DNA of 27,303 nt from CAZTWC01 sp964617105 [NCBI: uncultured Myxococcia bacterium] (GCA_964617105.1 CAZTWC010000014.1:1-27303), one strand, 5' to 3'; positions 1 through 8,972 are shown, counted from the stretch's first letter. Translations and numbers: made by a program. The notes: a model not told the origin generated them from the sequence alone.

Positions 1-995
1 TACCCTTGGGAGAGGCTATTGTGGAAACGGTTAAGGCTGATAGACAGGTGATCCTGTTTCTGAACCGTCGAGGCTATTCACCCTTTTTACTTTGTCCAGA
101 CTGTGGAGAGACTCTAAAATGCACCCGGTGTGACATCTCCCTTACATACCATCTGCGGCCCACCCGCCTGCTATGTCATTATTGCGGCAGCAGCATCGAC
201 TTACCGAAACAGTGCCCTCAATGCAAGGGGAAAAAGATAAAACCGGTTGGAGTGGGGACTCAGCAGGTGGAGGATGCGGCGAATATGTTACTGAAAGAAC
301 ATCATCTGGAGGCTCAGGTGGCCCGTTTTGACAGTGACGCCATCAATACGCCCAGGAAACTCTATGCTCTATTGGGCAGTTTTGCCCGGGGAGAGATAAA
401 AATCATGATAGGCACCCAGATGTTGGCTAAGGGGCATGATTTTCCCGGAGTATCTCTGGTGGGAGTTATTTTAGCAGAAACAGGGCTCAATTTTCCCGAT
501 TTCAGGGCGGCGGAGAAGACTTTCCAAATGTTGGTCCAGGTGGCAGGGAGAGCCGGCCGGGGAAGTAGTCCCGGAAAAGTGTTGGTCCAGACTTATAATC
601 CGGATCACTACGCTATTAAATGCGCCCAGCAACAGGATTACCAAAAATTCTATCAGCAGGAGATAAAACTCCGGAAGAGATTACAATATCCCCCTTTTTG
701 TCAGATTATCCTGTTGAGAATTCAGGGTCAAGAGGATGAGGTGATCAGGTTGTCGCAAAATTACGGCAAGTATCTGCGTTCTCTGGTCTCCAGAAGCACC
801 GGGGTAATAATGTATGGTCCGGCGCCATCGCCAATCAGCCGCATTAAGGACAAATACCGGCAACAGATACTGTTTAAACTTTTACCTGGCAGTGATTTTA
901 AAAAATTGCTGTTTGATTGTTTGAAACATGACCGGCTTCCCTCCTCCGTAAAGGCCAGGCTAAGTATAGATGTAGATCCGGATACCATCTTATAA
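1..995 (+). CDS. priA: Primosomal replication restart helicase PriA, C-terminal part (5' end outside window)
   Basis: PriA is a 3'-5' superfamily 2 DNA helicase that reloads the replisome at stalled forks. The frame is open from the first bases (first full codon at base 3), so the gene starts before the window; about 330 of the usual 700-800 residues are present. Visible are the paired zinc-binding cysteines of the PriA insertion (CPDC, CTRC, CHYC and CPQC at about residues 30-73), then the helicase C-terminal lobe with GTQMLAKGHDFPGVSLVGV and the motif VI-like QVAGRAGRG. The tail after it matches the PriA C-terminal domain. The stop TAA is 26 bases from the stop of the convergent ddl gene. 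I see no convincing terminator in that gap. Confidence 0.96.
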   Translation, partial: PLGEAIVETVKADRQVILFLNRRGYSPFLLCPDCGETLKCTRCDISLTYHLRPTRLLCHYCGSSIDLPKQCPQCKGKKIKPVGVGTQQVEDAANMLLKEHHLEAQVARFDSDAINTPRKLYALLGSFARGEIKIMIGTQMLAKGHDFPGVSLVGVILAETGLNFPDFRAAEKTFQMLVQVAGRAGRGSSPGKVLVQTYNPDHYAIKCAQQQDYQKFYQQEIKLRKRLQYPPFCQIILLRIQGQEDEVIRLSQNYGKYLRSLVSRSTGVIMYGPAPSPISRIKDKYRQQILFKLLPGSDFKKLLFDCLKHDRLPSSVKARLSIDVDPDTIL

Positions 996-1021
996 AACCA
1001 GCAACCGGTGGGTGGAGAGAG

Positions 1022-2098
1022 TTATTTTTTCTTATACCAATCCGATTTTGAGTCGAAACTGGTATAACACTCCTGTTTGTTGGCGGTTTTTTGAAAAGCC
1101 AGTTGAATTAGGCGATCTATTAGTTGCGGGTAGGGAACACCCGCCTGGGCCATCAATTTGGGATACATACTTATCTGGGTGAAGCCGGGGATAGTATTTA
1201 ATTCATTGATAAACACCCTCCCGCTCTTTTTATCCAGCAAAAAATCGACCCGGGCGAAACCTTGGCCGTAAAGGGCCTTAAAGGCTTTGATGGCCAGGTC
1301 TTTGATCTCATCTGTCTTCCTGGAGGAAAGATTTTGGGCCGGAATAATGGTTTGAGAACTGTCATTGACATATTTATTATGAAAGTCATAAAAGCCATCT
1401 TTAACAATAATTTCACCCGGCGGTGATACCAATAACTCCTGGTTACCTAATACTGCTACCTCTATCTCTCTGGCCTCCACCCCTTTTTCTACCACTATTT
1501 TTTGGTCGAACTTAAAAGCGGTTTGAATGGCGGTTTCCAGTTGGTCAAATTTTTCTACCTTGCTGATGCCCACACTTGAACCCATATTGGCAGGTTTTAT
1601 AAAGCAGGGAAAGGGGAACAGTTTTTTGATCTGGCCGCAAATTTTGTCCTGGTTAGCCTTCCATGAGTCTACATCCAGTGATAGGTAAGGAACTATAGGT
1701 AGTCCGGATTGTTTCAGGAGGCGTTTGCTGGCTTCCTTATCCATGGTTACTGCCGAAGATATTACTGAGCAGCCCACGTAAGGCAGATTCAGCATCTCCA
1801 TCATCCCCTGGATGGTGCCGTCTTCTCCGTAAGGGCCGTGCAGCACCGGAAAAATCACATCCATTTCCAGAATTTTAGCCGGCGGCAGGGGTGAACCTTC
1901 ACCAATATTCCCTTGTTTCAAGCGAGTGAAAGGTTGGTCGCCCAGGAGCCAATCCCCCTCCTTGCTTATGGCAAAAGGGTGAATTTGATATTTGTTGATG
2001 TCGGCAGCACGGCAGATAGACTCTGCGGATACGATGGAAACTTCATGTTCAGGACTTTTTCCTCCAAAGACAATTCCCAGGTTGATTTTTTTGGTCAT
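1022..2098 (-). CDS. ddl: D-alanine--D-alanine ligase
   Basis: An ATP-grasp enzyme that joins two D-alanines for the peptidoglycan stem peptide in the cytoplasm. At 358 residues it is typical for the family. The N-terminus has the signature FGGKSPEHEVS (about residues 11-21), the middle has the ATP-grasp glutamate region VVEKGVEAREIEVAVLGN, and the C-terminus has the Mg/phosphate site FINELNTIPGFTQ. The omega-loop reads FYDFHNKYVND. A tyrosine at that KY position is the D-Ala-specific form, whereas phenylalanine marks D-Ala-D-Lac ligases; this is a family-based inference. The ATG start at 2098 is preceded on the minus strand by an A-run with AAGG. It is the second gene after the REC-GGDEF gene, with 18 bases between them, so the two are probably co-transcribed. 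Confidence 0.96.
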   Translation of the reverse strand: MTKKINLGIVFGGKSPEHEVSIVSAESICRAADINKYQIHPFAISKEGDWLLGDQPFTRLKQGNIGEGSPLPPAKILEMDVIFPVLHGPYGEDGTIQGMMEMLNLPYVGCSVISSAVTMDKEASKRLLKQSGLPIVPYLSLDVDSWKANQDKICGQIKKLFPFPCFIKPANMGSSVGISKVEKFDQLETAIQTAFKFDQKIVVEKGVEAREIEVAVLGNQELLVSPPGEIIVKDGFYDFHNKYVNDSSQTIIPAQNLSSRKTDEIKDLAIKAFKALYGQGFARVDFLLDKKSGRVFINELNTIPGFTQISMYPKLMAQAGVPYPQLIDRLIQLAFQKTANKQECYTSFDSKSDWYKKK

Positions 2099-2116
2099 CT
2101 TGCTGAAAGCCTTTTT

Positions 2117-3109
2117 TTATTTATTTTCCAGGTTAAACAATTTGTACTGGTCTCTTCCCTCCTGCTTAGCTTTGTACATGGCTTCGTCCGCCGAGGATAT
2201 CAGCCGCTCGAGGCCGGATTTGAAAGGAGGAGTGGCACAGGAGATTCCCATGCTGACTGTAACCTGGTCACTTACCGTGGAGGAGTTGTGCTCCAGATTG
2301 AGAAGTTGGATGTGGGCCTCGATTTTATCCGCCACATTTACCGCTCCGTCCAAATCTGTATTGGGCAGAATAACGGCAAACTCTTCCCCCCCATATCGGG
2401 CTACACAGTCACCCGCTCTTTTCAGCGATTTTTTGAAGGCTGCCGCCACCATTGACAGGCAATAATCACCACGCTGGTGGCCGTAAGTATCGTTGAATTT
2501 CTTAAAGTAATCGATATCGATCATAATCAGGCTTATCGGTTTTTTTATGCGCAATGACCGTCGCCATTCTTCTGCCAGTAAGTGGTCGAAGTAGCGCCGG
2601 TTGGCTATCTGGGTGAGACTGTCAATAAAAGAGAGGCGATGCAACTTTTGGTTAGCTTCTTGAAGTTGCACGGTTAGTTCCAGCAACTCTTTCTCCCTCG
2701 CCTTGCGCTGATCCATCTCCTGTTTCAATTTTAAAGCGGATTTTACCCTGGTAAGCAGTTCTATTTTTTCTGCCGGTTTGACGATATAATCAATGGCGCC
2801 GGCGTTAAAGGCCTGTTCCAGTTTTTTGACTTTGGAAGTGGCCGTGACTACAATAATGGGAATATCTTGAGTTGAGGTATTGCTTTTGATTTGGCGGCAG
2901 GCCTCTATTCCATTAATGTTAGGCAGTTGGATATCCATCAAAATCAGATCTATCGGTTGTTTTGCAGCCCCCTCATCCTCCATGCCGAGTAGTTGAAATG
3001 CCTGGCTGGCAGTCTTGGCGATATGAATATCCTCAAAGCCTTCATCTTTAAGAAAGGTATTAAATAACAAAGTGATAGATTCAGAATCATCAACAATTAG
3101 TATGTCCAT
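2117..3109 (-). CDS. PleD-like response regulator with GGDEF diguanylate cyclase domain
   Basis: A two-component response regulator whose output makes cyclic di-GMP from two GTP. Residues 1-120 form a REC domain: the acidic pair DD at 7-8, phospho-acceptor D59 in LMDIQLP, T89 and K111 (KPAEK). A charged helical linker (about 122-158) leads into the GGDEF domain, starting FIDSLTQIANRRYFD, with the active-site motif GGEEF at 240-244. RAGD at 231-234 lies exactly five residues before it and is a classic inhibitory I-site, so product feedback is likely. I chose the ATG at 3109 because it has AGGA upstream and starts directly at the REC strand MDILIVDD. An in-frame ATG at 3127 would add MIGTLP but has no ribosome binding site. 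No cognate histidine kinase is in view. ddl follows 18 bases downstream. Confidence 0.94.
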   Translation of the reverse strand: MDILIVDDSESITLLFNTFLKDEGFEDIHIAKTASQAFQLLGMEDEGAAKQPIDLILMDIQLPNINGIEACRQIKSNTSTQDIPIIVVTATSKVKKLEQAFNAGAIDYIVKPAEKIELLTRVKSALKLKQEMDQRKAREKELLELTVQLQEANQKLHRLSFIDSLTQIANRRYFDHLLAEEWRRSLRIKKPISLIMIDIDYFKKFNDTYGHQRGDYCLSMVAAAFKKSLKRAGDCVARYGGEEFAVILPNTDLDGAVNVADKIEAHIQLLNLEHNSSTVSDQVTVSMGISCATPPFKSGLERLISSADEAMYKAKQEGRDQYKLFNLENK

Positions 3110-3256
3110 TGGCAAAGTTCCTATCATAGGTGAGCGTAATAACCGTATCTGGAAGACACAAAAACAACAACTATACTATATCAATATCAACAATATAAAG
3201 ATACGTCAAATAAATGATGGCTGAATATTTTTAGGTTTAAAGAAGGGAAAAAATAT

Positions 3257-3286
3257 TTGTCACTTTTTTCAATTTATGCATATAAT
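3257..3286 (+). promoter_or_regulatory. Sigma70-type promoter for the antiporter-hydrolase pair
   Basis: TTGTCA (3257-3262) and a perfect TATAAT (3281-3286) are separated by 18 bases. The predicted transcript start, near 3293, gives a leader of about 38 bases to the chosen antiporter start. The rest of the 3110-3330 gap between the divergent genes is very AT-rich. On the minus strand, TTGACG (complement of 3204-3209) may be part of a promoter for the GGDEF-ddl unit, but I see no good -10 at the right spacing. Confidence 0.6.
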
Positions 3287-3330
3287 AATCACACTTTTAT
3301 AAACAAATTTTGGTGATGGAGTTACCTCAA

Positions 3331-4788
3331 ATGGTTGCGAAAATATTTTTTAAGCAAATAACTATTTTGTTTTCCATGATCCTGGGCCTGATTATCTTGT
3401 TGTCGCCCTATTTAGTTCAGGCCTCCGAAGGTGGCGGACATAGTGAGTTGGGAAAAATGCTTCCCATCTGGACCGTTATACCTTTTGTCGGTATTCTGTT
3501 ATCCATAGCGCTTTTGCCTTTGCTGGCGCCCCATTTTTGGCACCATCACTTTCCCAAGATTTCCGCTGTCTGGGCTCTGCTTTTTGCCGTACCTTTTTTA
3601 GTGGTTTTCGGGCATGACGCTCTATACGAGATACTGCATATTTACCTTATAGATTATATCCCCTTTATTATTTTGCTCTGGTCCCTGTATACCATCTCTG
3701 GAGGGATTGTGGTCAGGGGGGACTTGAAGGGGACGCCTATACTTAACGCTATTATTATCCTTATTGGTACGTTTATGGCATCCTGGATTGGCACCACCGG
3801 TGCCTCTATGGTATTGATCCGCCCTTTGCTCAGGGCCAATGAGGCCCGGAAGCGGAAGGGGCACATTATTATCTTCTTTATCTTTTTGGTCAGCAATATC
3901 GGCGGTTCTCTCACTCCTTTAGGCGATCCACCCCTATTTTTAGGATTTTTACACGGAGTGCCTTTTTTCTGGACGTTCAATATCTTGCCCCACATGGCTC
4001 TCTGTTCTTTGATGCTGCTGCTGCTGTTTTTTTTGGTCGATTCTTTTGCTTACAAACTGGACAAAAAAGATGGCGTAGTATTTGAGGAAGGGGAAAAAAT
4101 ACCTTTCAAGTTGGAAGGTTCTCATAACTTTCTCTTCCTGGCCGGTGTGGTGGGCGGAGTTTTACAGAGTGGTATGCTGCATTTGGGTGAAATAACTGTG
4201 ATGGGCGTCCATCTGGCCCTGCAAAACCTGCTTCGAGATGCACTTTTGATCATATTGGGTCTTTTATCCCTCAAGTTTACTGCCCAAAGTCTGCGTCGGG
4301 CCAATGAGTTTACCTGGTTTCCCATCAAGGAGGTGGCCTATTTATTTGCCGGTATATTTATGACTATAATTCCGGCCTTAGCCATTTTAAAAGCGGGACG
4401 CGAGGGCAGTTTGGCCTTTATTATCGAGGCGGTGCAAGAGCCTATCCACTATTTTTGGATAACCGGTATCCTCTCCAGTTTCCTGGACAATGCTCCCACT
4501 TACCTTACTTTTTTCAACACCGCGTTAGGCAATTTTTTCAGCGGTTTACCGGAAGCCCAGGCAGTACCAAAACTTATTGCCGAGAAGGAGATCTTTCTAA
4601 AGGCAATCAGTACTGGTGCTGTTTTTATGGGAGCCATGACCTATATCGGCAATGCCCCCAATTTTATGGTTAAATCTATAGCCGAGGAATCGGGCATCCC
4701 CATGCCCAGTTTTTTCGGTTTTATGATAAAGTACTCAATTCCTATTCTGGTTCCATATTTTATTATTATTTCCCTGGTCTTCTTTTAA
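3331..4788 (+). CDS. NhaD/citrate-transporter-like sodium:proton antiporter
   Basis: A polytopic inner-membrane protein of the ion transporter superfamily (ArsB/NhaD/CitM-like), probably exchanging Na+ for H+. It has about 11-12 hydrophobic segments. The two half-repeats each carry a re-entrant-type signature: SNIGGSLTPLGDPPLFLGFL in the first half, and SSFLDNAPTYLTFF followed by GAMTYIGNAPNFMVK in the second. The N-terminus looks like a signal sequence (a positive start, then a long hydrophobic run ending LVQA-SEG). I chose the ATG at 3331 (485 residues) because GGAG lies nine bases upstream; TTG 3310, GTG 3313 and ATG 3316 are in frame but lack a binding site. The stop TAA is immediately followed by the ATG of the hydrolase gene, so translation is probably coupled. 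The ion specificity is not proved by sequence. Confidence 0.85.
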   Translation: MVAKIFFKQITILFSMILGLIILLSPYLVQASEGGGHSELGKMLPIWTVIPFVGILLSIALLPLLAPHFWHHHFPKISAVWALLFAVPFLVVFGHDALYEILHIYLIDYIPFIILLWSLYTISGGIVVRGDLKGTPILNAIIILIGTFMASWIGTTGASMVLIRPLLRANEARKRKGHIIIFFIFLVSNIGGSLTPLGDPPLFLGFLHGVPFFWTFNILPHMALCSLMLLLLFFLVDSFAYKLDKKDGVVFEEGEKIPFKLEGSHNFLFLAGVVGGVLQSGMLHLGEITVMGVHLALQNLLRDALLIILGLLSLKFTAQSLRRANEFTWFPIKEVAYLFAGIFMTIIPALAILKAGREGSLAFIIEAVQEPIHYFWITGILSSFLDNAPTYLTFFNTALGNFFSGLPEAQAVPKLIAEKEIFLKAISTGAVFMGAMTYIGNAPNFMVKSIAEESGIPMPSFFGFMIKYSIPILVPYFIIISLVFF

Positions 4789-5510
4789 ATGACCGGAAAA
4801 ATAACGGTTCTGGGATCCGGCACTTGTCAAATCCAATTGGAACGGATGGCTTCCAGCCTGTTGGTTGAATGGGATGATTTACGTTTTGTTTTTGATTTTG
4901 GCCGGGGCATAAGCCAGAGGCTGTGCCAGATCGGGCTGAAACAAGATGATCTCGGCCATATAGTTGTTTCCCATTTTCACCCTGATCACTGCTCCGACCT
5001 GATCCCATATCTTCACGCTGCTTGTTGGTCTCAAATAGATCCCCGGCAAGAGGATTTGCACCTTTATGGACCTGATGGACTTGTAGAATTGATCTCCCTG
5101 TTTGGCCTGTCAGCCTTGCGATCTTCCCGTTTTAATCTTCTGGTTCATAATTTGAAGGAAGCCAGTTTTTTGATGGCAAAAATCCCTTTCTTTTCCCAGG
5201 AGTTGCCGCCGTCCGGCAACCGGGGCCTCAAGTTCCAGGCTGGCGAAAAGATTATTGCCTTTACCGGCGACAGTCACTATCACCAGCAGGAGATAGAGTT
5301 TTTAAAACGGTGGACATTGCGGTTATTGACAGTGGACACATCTCTGACCAGCAGATAGTGGATTTGGCCGTTAAAAGTCAGGTAGAAAAAATAGTTTTAT
5401 CTCATCTCTACCGGGAATTGAATCCACAAGAACTGCAACAGAGCGCCCAGACCGGAGGTTATCAAGGGAATCTGGTCAGAGCCGAAGATTTAATGGAGAT
5501 AGAGTTTTAG
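4789..5510 (+). CDS. RNase Z-like metallo-beta-lactamase-fold hydrolase, reading frame split by a -1 shift
   Basis: A metal-dependent hydrolase of the RNase Z-like branch of the metallo-beta-lactamase superfamily; the substrate is unknown. The first frame (4789-5358) has the GSGT start of the fold, the metal motif SHFHPDHCSD (HxHxDH) and the later metal aspartate in AFTGDSHYH. It then loses homology after LK and stops at 5356-5358. The -1 frame resumes without loss (TVDIAVIDSGHISDQQ) and carries the final ligand histidine in IVLSHLYREL, ending at 5510. Joined at 5301-5307, the product is about 240 residues, the normal family length. The break is at a T TTA AAA heptamer, so it is either programmed frameshifting or a one-base deletion in the T/A run. 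The gene abuts the antiporter (TAAATG). Confidence 0.8.
5288..5307 (+). promoter_or_regulatory. Candidate -1 frameshift signal in the hydrolase gene
   Basis: In frame 0 the codons read GAG TTT TTA AAA CGG, so T TTA AAA (5301-5307) is an X XXY YYZ slippery heptamer in the correct phase. Slipping back one base gives TTT AAA ACG GTG and opens the frame that holds the rest of the protein. AGGAG at 5288-5292 lies eight bases upstream of the heptamer, close to the layout of the dnaX frameshift stimulator. I see no strong downstream hairpin. An ordinary indel in the homopolymer run is the rival explanation. Confidence 0.4.
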
Positions 5511-5565
5511 ACCGCCATGAATTCCCGGGATTTTCCGAAAATTCTTTTCTGTCTTAATTTTAAGC

Positions 5566-5593
5566 TTGACAGAGGCCACAAGAATATTATAAT
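5566..5593 (+). promoter_or_regulatory. Near-consensus sigma70 promoter of the str operon
   Basis: TTGACA (5566-5571) and TATAAT (5588-5593) are both perfect and are spaced by 16 bases. The predicted start near 5600 gives a short leader of about 36 bases to rpsL. The gap before it (5511-5565) contains a small AT-rich dyad around 5528-5545 followed by a T-rich tract. This could be a weak terminator for the upstream hydrolase but is not convincing. Confidence 0.8.
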
Positions 5594-5635
5594 AGCTTGC
5601 TCGACTTAATTTTTTATTTAACCAGAGGAGATGGG

Positions 5636-6007
5636 ATGCCAACTGTTAATCAACTTGTGAGGAAATCGAGAAAAGCTCCGGTGAAAAAAACATCAGCCCC
5701 GGCGCTGGAGTCTTGTCCGCAAAAACAGGGAGTCTGTTTGCAGGTCAAGACCACCACCCCTAAAAAACCAAACTCGGCGTTGAGAAAAGTTGCCAGAGTG
5801 AGATTGACCAATGGCATAGAGGTAACCGCCTATATCCCCGGAGAAGGACATAACCTTCAGCAGCATTCCGTAGTATTGATCAGGGGGGGGCGGGTTAAAG
5901 ATCTACCCGGGGTTCGTTATCATATTGTAAGGGGCAGTTTGGATACCCAGGGGGTAACAGATCGTCGCCAGGGACGTTCTAAATACGGCGCCAAGAAACC
6001 GAAGTAG
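5636..6007 (+). CDS. rpsL: 30S ribosomal protein S12 (uS12)
   Basis: A decoding-centre protein of the small subunit. It has the two conserved loops that contact mRNA/tRNA and that carry streptomycin-resistance positions in other species: [17 protein letters not shown] and [13 protein letters not shown]. The lysines at both positions are wild-type-like. I placed the start at ATG 5636, giving 123 residues and the canonical [17 protein letters not shown] ends five bases upstream. A TTG at 5597 in the same frame would add 13 non-conserved residues and overlaps the predicted transcript start. First gene of the str operon; rpsG follows after 91 bases. Confidence 0.97.
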   Translation: MPTVNQLVRKSRKAPVKKTSAPALESCPQKQGVCLQVKTTTPKKPNSALRKVARVRLTNGIEVTAYIPGEGHNLQQHSVVLIRGGRVKDLPGVRYHIVRGSLDTQGVTDRRQGRSKYGAKKPK

Positions 6008-6071
6008 AGTTGGATTAGTTTTTTACAACTAAGGTAAGAATCTGCTTCTTGTTAAAGATATAACGAAATAA

Positions 6072-6569
<498 letters not shown>

Positions 6570-6629
6570 AAAATTCCGTTAACACCCTCCGTCCTCTCCT
6601 TTCTGAAATATTTTGTCAATCCATATCTG

Positions 6630-6645
6630 GTTTCCATATGGAAAC
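6630..6645 (+). repeat. Perfect 16-base palindrome upstream of fusA
   Basis: GTTTCCATATGGAAAC is a perfect inverted repeat centred at 6637/6638 in the 113-base rpsG-fusA spacer. The next two outer pairs could be G-U in RNA. A run of six T lies some ten bases after it (about 6655-6660), rather far for a standard terminator. It could be an operator or an RNA hairpin that sets fusA expression apart from rpsL-rpsG. No partner regulator can be named from this window. Confidence 0.5.
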
Positions 6646-6682
6646 TGCTACCTATTTTTTATATTTAAGGTAATTGTTCTTT

Positions 6683-8782
6683 ATGATGGAGTTATCTAAA
6701 ATTCGTAATATTGGCTTTATGGCCCATATTGATGCCGGTAAAACCACTACTACTGAGCGGGTTTTATACTATACCGGTGTAAGTCATAAGATCGGTGAAG
6801 TGGATGACGGCACGGCTCAAATGGACTGGATGGAGCAGGAGCAAGAGCGCGGTATTACAATTACTTCAGCAACTACTAAGTGTTTTTGGTCCGATTGCCA
6901 AATAAACATTATCGATACTCCGGGACACGTTGATTTTACCGCTGAGGTGGAGAGATGTTTGCGGGTATTGGATGGCGCGGTGGCCATCTTTTGTGCGGTA
7001 GCCGGTGTCCAGCCTCAAACGGAAACAGTATGGCGGCAGGCGGAAACCTATAAGATTCCCCGTATCGCTTTTGTCAACAAGATGGACAGGCTGGGAGCCG
7101 ATTTTCAAAATTGCCTGGCCACCATGGAGAAAATGCTCAAAGCCAATCCGGTTCCCATTCAAATACCCATTGGGAAAGAGAGTGACTTTCAAGGTGCCAT
7201 CGATTTAGTTAATATGGAAGCGATTATTTATACCTCAGAAGATGGGATAGAATGCCAGCGCCGCCCTATCCCCGAGGAACTGCTTCAACCGGCCCAGGAT
7301 GCTCGAGAGATAATGCTGGAAAAGTTGGCCGATATAGATGACATTATTATGGAGAAAGTGATTGAGGGCCAAAAGATTGATAGAGAAGAGATAGAAAATG
7401 CCTTGCGCCTGGGAACATTACAAAATGCATTGGTGCCGGTGCTCTGTGGTTCCTCTTTGAAAAACAAGGGAGTGCAGCCTTTGTTGGATGCGATTATAGC
7501 CTATTTTCCTTCTCCTCTTGATGTGCCCCCTATAGAGGCAAAGGTGGTCAAAGATAAAAAAGGCCAGGTGGTTGAGACTGGCCAAACCAGGAAGATAACC
7601 GCTGCTCCCGACCAACCCCTGGCTGCTCTGGCCTTTAAAATTGTAAGTGATCCCTTTGCCGGTTTTTTAACTTACCTGCGGGTGTATTCCGGTGTTTTGG
7701 AGAGCGGAACTTATATTCTAAATGTAGCCAAAGGGAAAAAAGAGCGCATAAGTAAACTCTTTCAAATGCACGCTAATAAACGGGAAGAGATAAAAAAATG
7801 CACTGCCGGTGATATTGTGGCGGCAGTGGGACTCAATCATACCAGGACCAGCGATACCTTGACTCACACCAAGATGCCGGTGCTGTTGGAGTCGATAAGA
7901 TTTCCTGCTCCGGTTATCCATATCGCCATTGAGCCAAAAACCATTGCCGACCAGGAAAAGATTCCTACGGTGTTAAAAAAAATATCCATAGAAGATCCAT
8001 CTTTTTTGATCTCCCAGGATCAGGAAACCGGGCAGACTATAATTTCGGGCATGGGGGAGTTGCACCTGGAGGTGATTGTCAACCGGATGCTGCGGGAATT
8101 CAAGGTCAATGCCAATGTGGGAAAACCACAAGTGTCTTACAAGGAAACTATCTCCTCCTCCAAAGAGATGGAGGGGAAGTTTAAACGTCCTATAGGGGGC
8201 AAGAGCACCTTTGGTCATGTTATTTTAAAGGTTGAACCAGCGGAAAATGGGCAGGGTTTTATATTTATAAATGAAATAGAGGATGAAATGATAATTCCGC
8301 CCCAATATTTTCCTATAATCGAAGATGGTTTGAGAGAATCGATGGAAAGCGGTCCTTTGGCCGGTTTTCCCATGAATGATGTGATCGTTCGTTTAACCGG
8401 CGGGTCTTATCATGAAACTGAAGCCAACGAGGCGGCTTTCAAAGTAGCGGCGTCACAGGCTTTTACCGAGGCCTGCAAACTGGCTCAGCCGGTAATATTA
8501 GAACCCATAATGGATACTGAAATAGTAGTGCCGGAGATGTATGTGGGGGATGTTTTATCCGACCTGAACGCCCGGCGGGGAAAAATAGTTATGATGGAGT
8601 CCAGGGTGGATTTGCGAATTGTCAGGGCGGAACTACCCCTGGCCACCATGTTTGGTTACTCTACTGATTTACGTTCATTAACCAGTGGACGGGCTACTTA
8701 TACCATGCAGTTTAAGAACTACCAGAGCACTCCAGTTAATATAAGCAAGGAGATAGTAGCCAGGATTCAGGGAATTTTTTGA
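6683..8782 (+). CDS. fusA: Translation elongation factor G
   Basis: A GTPase that drives ribosomal translocation. Domain I has P-loop [11 protein letters not shown], switch region [18 protein letters not shown] and NKMDR; domains II-V follow in normal order with a complete C-terminus ([12 protein letters not shown]), about 699 residues. The ATG at 6683 follows AAGG at 6667-6670; an ATG at 6686 is equally acceptable, and a TTG at 6674 is in frame but too close to AAGG. In domain IV the loop that normally reads GGRGQYG is GGKSTFG (about residues 505-511). This departure suggests a divergent EF-G subclass, possibly of the specialised translocase type known from delta-proteobacteria and spirochaetes. 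tuf is not present after it. Confidence 0.96.
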   Translation: MMELSKIRNIGFMAHIDAGKTTTTERVLYYTGVSHKIGEVDDGTAQMDWMEQEQERGITITSATTKCFWSDCQINIIDTPGHVDFTAEVERCLRVLDGAVAIFCAVAGVQPQTETVWRQAETYKIPRIAFVNKMDRLGADFQNCLATMEKMLKANPVPIQIPIGKESDFQGAIDLVNMEAIIYTSEDGIECQRRPIPEELLQPAQDAREIMLEKLADIDDIIMEKVIEGQKIDREEIENALRLGTLQNALVPVLCGSSLKNKGVQPLLDAIIAYFPSPLDVPPIEAKVVKDKKGQVVETGQTRKITAAPDQPLAALAFKIVSDPFAGFLTYLRVYSGVLESGTYILNVAKGKKERISKLFQMHANKREEIKKCTAGDIVAAVGLNHTRTSDTLTHTKMPVLLESIRFPAPVIHIAIEPKTIADQEKIPTVLKKISIEDPSFLISQDQETGQTIISGMGELHLEVIVNRMLREFKVNANVGKPQVSYKETISSSKEMEGKFKRPIGGKSTFGHVILKVEPAENGQGFIFINEIEDEMIIPPQYFPIIEDGLRESMESGPLAGFPMNDVIVRLTGGSYHETEANEAAFKVAASQAFTEACKLAQPVILEPIMDTEIVVPEMYVGDVLSDLNARRGKIVMMESRVDLRIVRAELPLATMFGYSTDLRSLTSGRATYTMQFKNYQSTPVNISKEIVARIQGIF

Positions 8783-8857
8783 AATTGTTACAGAGTCCAC
8801 AAAATAAAACCAGTAATATCAATAAGTTTGCAGAGATAATTTTCTGACACTTTTTTG

Positions 8858-8885
8858 TTGCAAATAATGAAAATCAATGTATAAT
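8858..8885 (+). promoter_or_regulatory. Probable promoter for the S10 operon
   Basis: TTGCAA (8858-8863, four of six consensus bases) and a perfect TATAAT (8880-8885) lie 16 bases apart, the same spacing as the rpsL promoter. The predicted start near 8892 gives a leader of about 80 bases to rpsJ. It sits in the 190-base gap left where tuf would normally be, so it may let rpsJ and later genes be transcribed independently of rpsL-fusA. Confidence 0.55.
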
Positions 8886-8931
8886 ACTACGCTTCCCTGT
8901 ATAGAATGGGAACAAGAAAGCAATTTAACCA

Positions 8932-8947
8932 GTGTCCGGATGGACAC
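8932..8947 (+). promoter_or_regulatory. Small stem-loop in the rpsJ leader
   Basis: GTGTCC (8932-8937) and GGACAC (8942-8947) form a six-pair stem with a GGAT tetraloop, inside the predicted leader about 25 bases before the rpsJ start. In E. coli the S10 leader is the target of L4 feedback; this much simpler hairpin could be a local control or may be incidental. Confidence 0.35.
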
Positions 8948-8972
8948 AAATTAAACAGGCAGGTCCTTTAAA

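Noticed and set aside
996-1021. Bidirectional terminator between priA and ddl
   Set aside because: Only short dyads such as ACCGGT are present, without a stable stem followed by a T-run.
1913-2465. Two long plus-strand open frames antisense to ddl and the GGDEF gene
   Set aside because: They match no protein pattern I know and lie fully inside well-supported minus-strand genes; the repetitive codon bias of those genes explains them.
5597-5635. TTG 5597 as an upstream start for rpsL
   Set aside because: It lies at about the predicted transcript start and adds 13 residues absent from S12; the AGAGGAG site and canonical MPTVNQL favour 5636.
6613-6642. Promoter upstream of fusA starting from TTGTCA
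   Set aside because: No acceptable -10 hexamer at 16-18 bases; the region is better explained by the palindrome.
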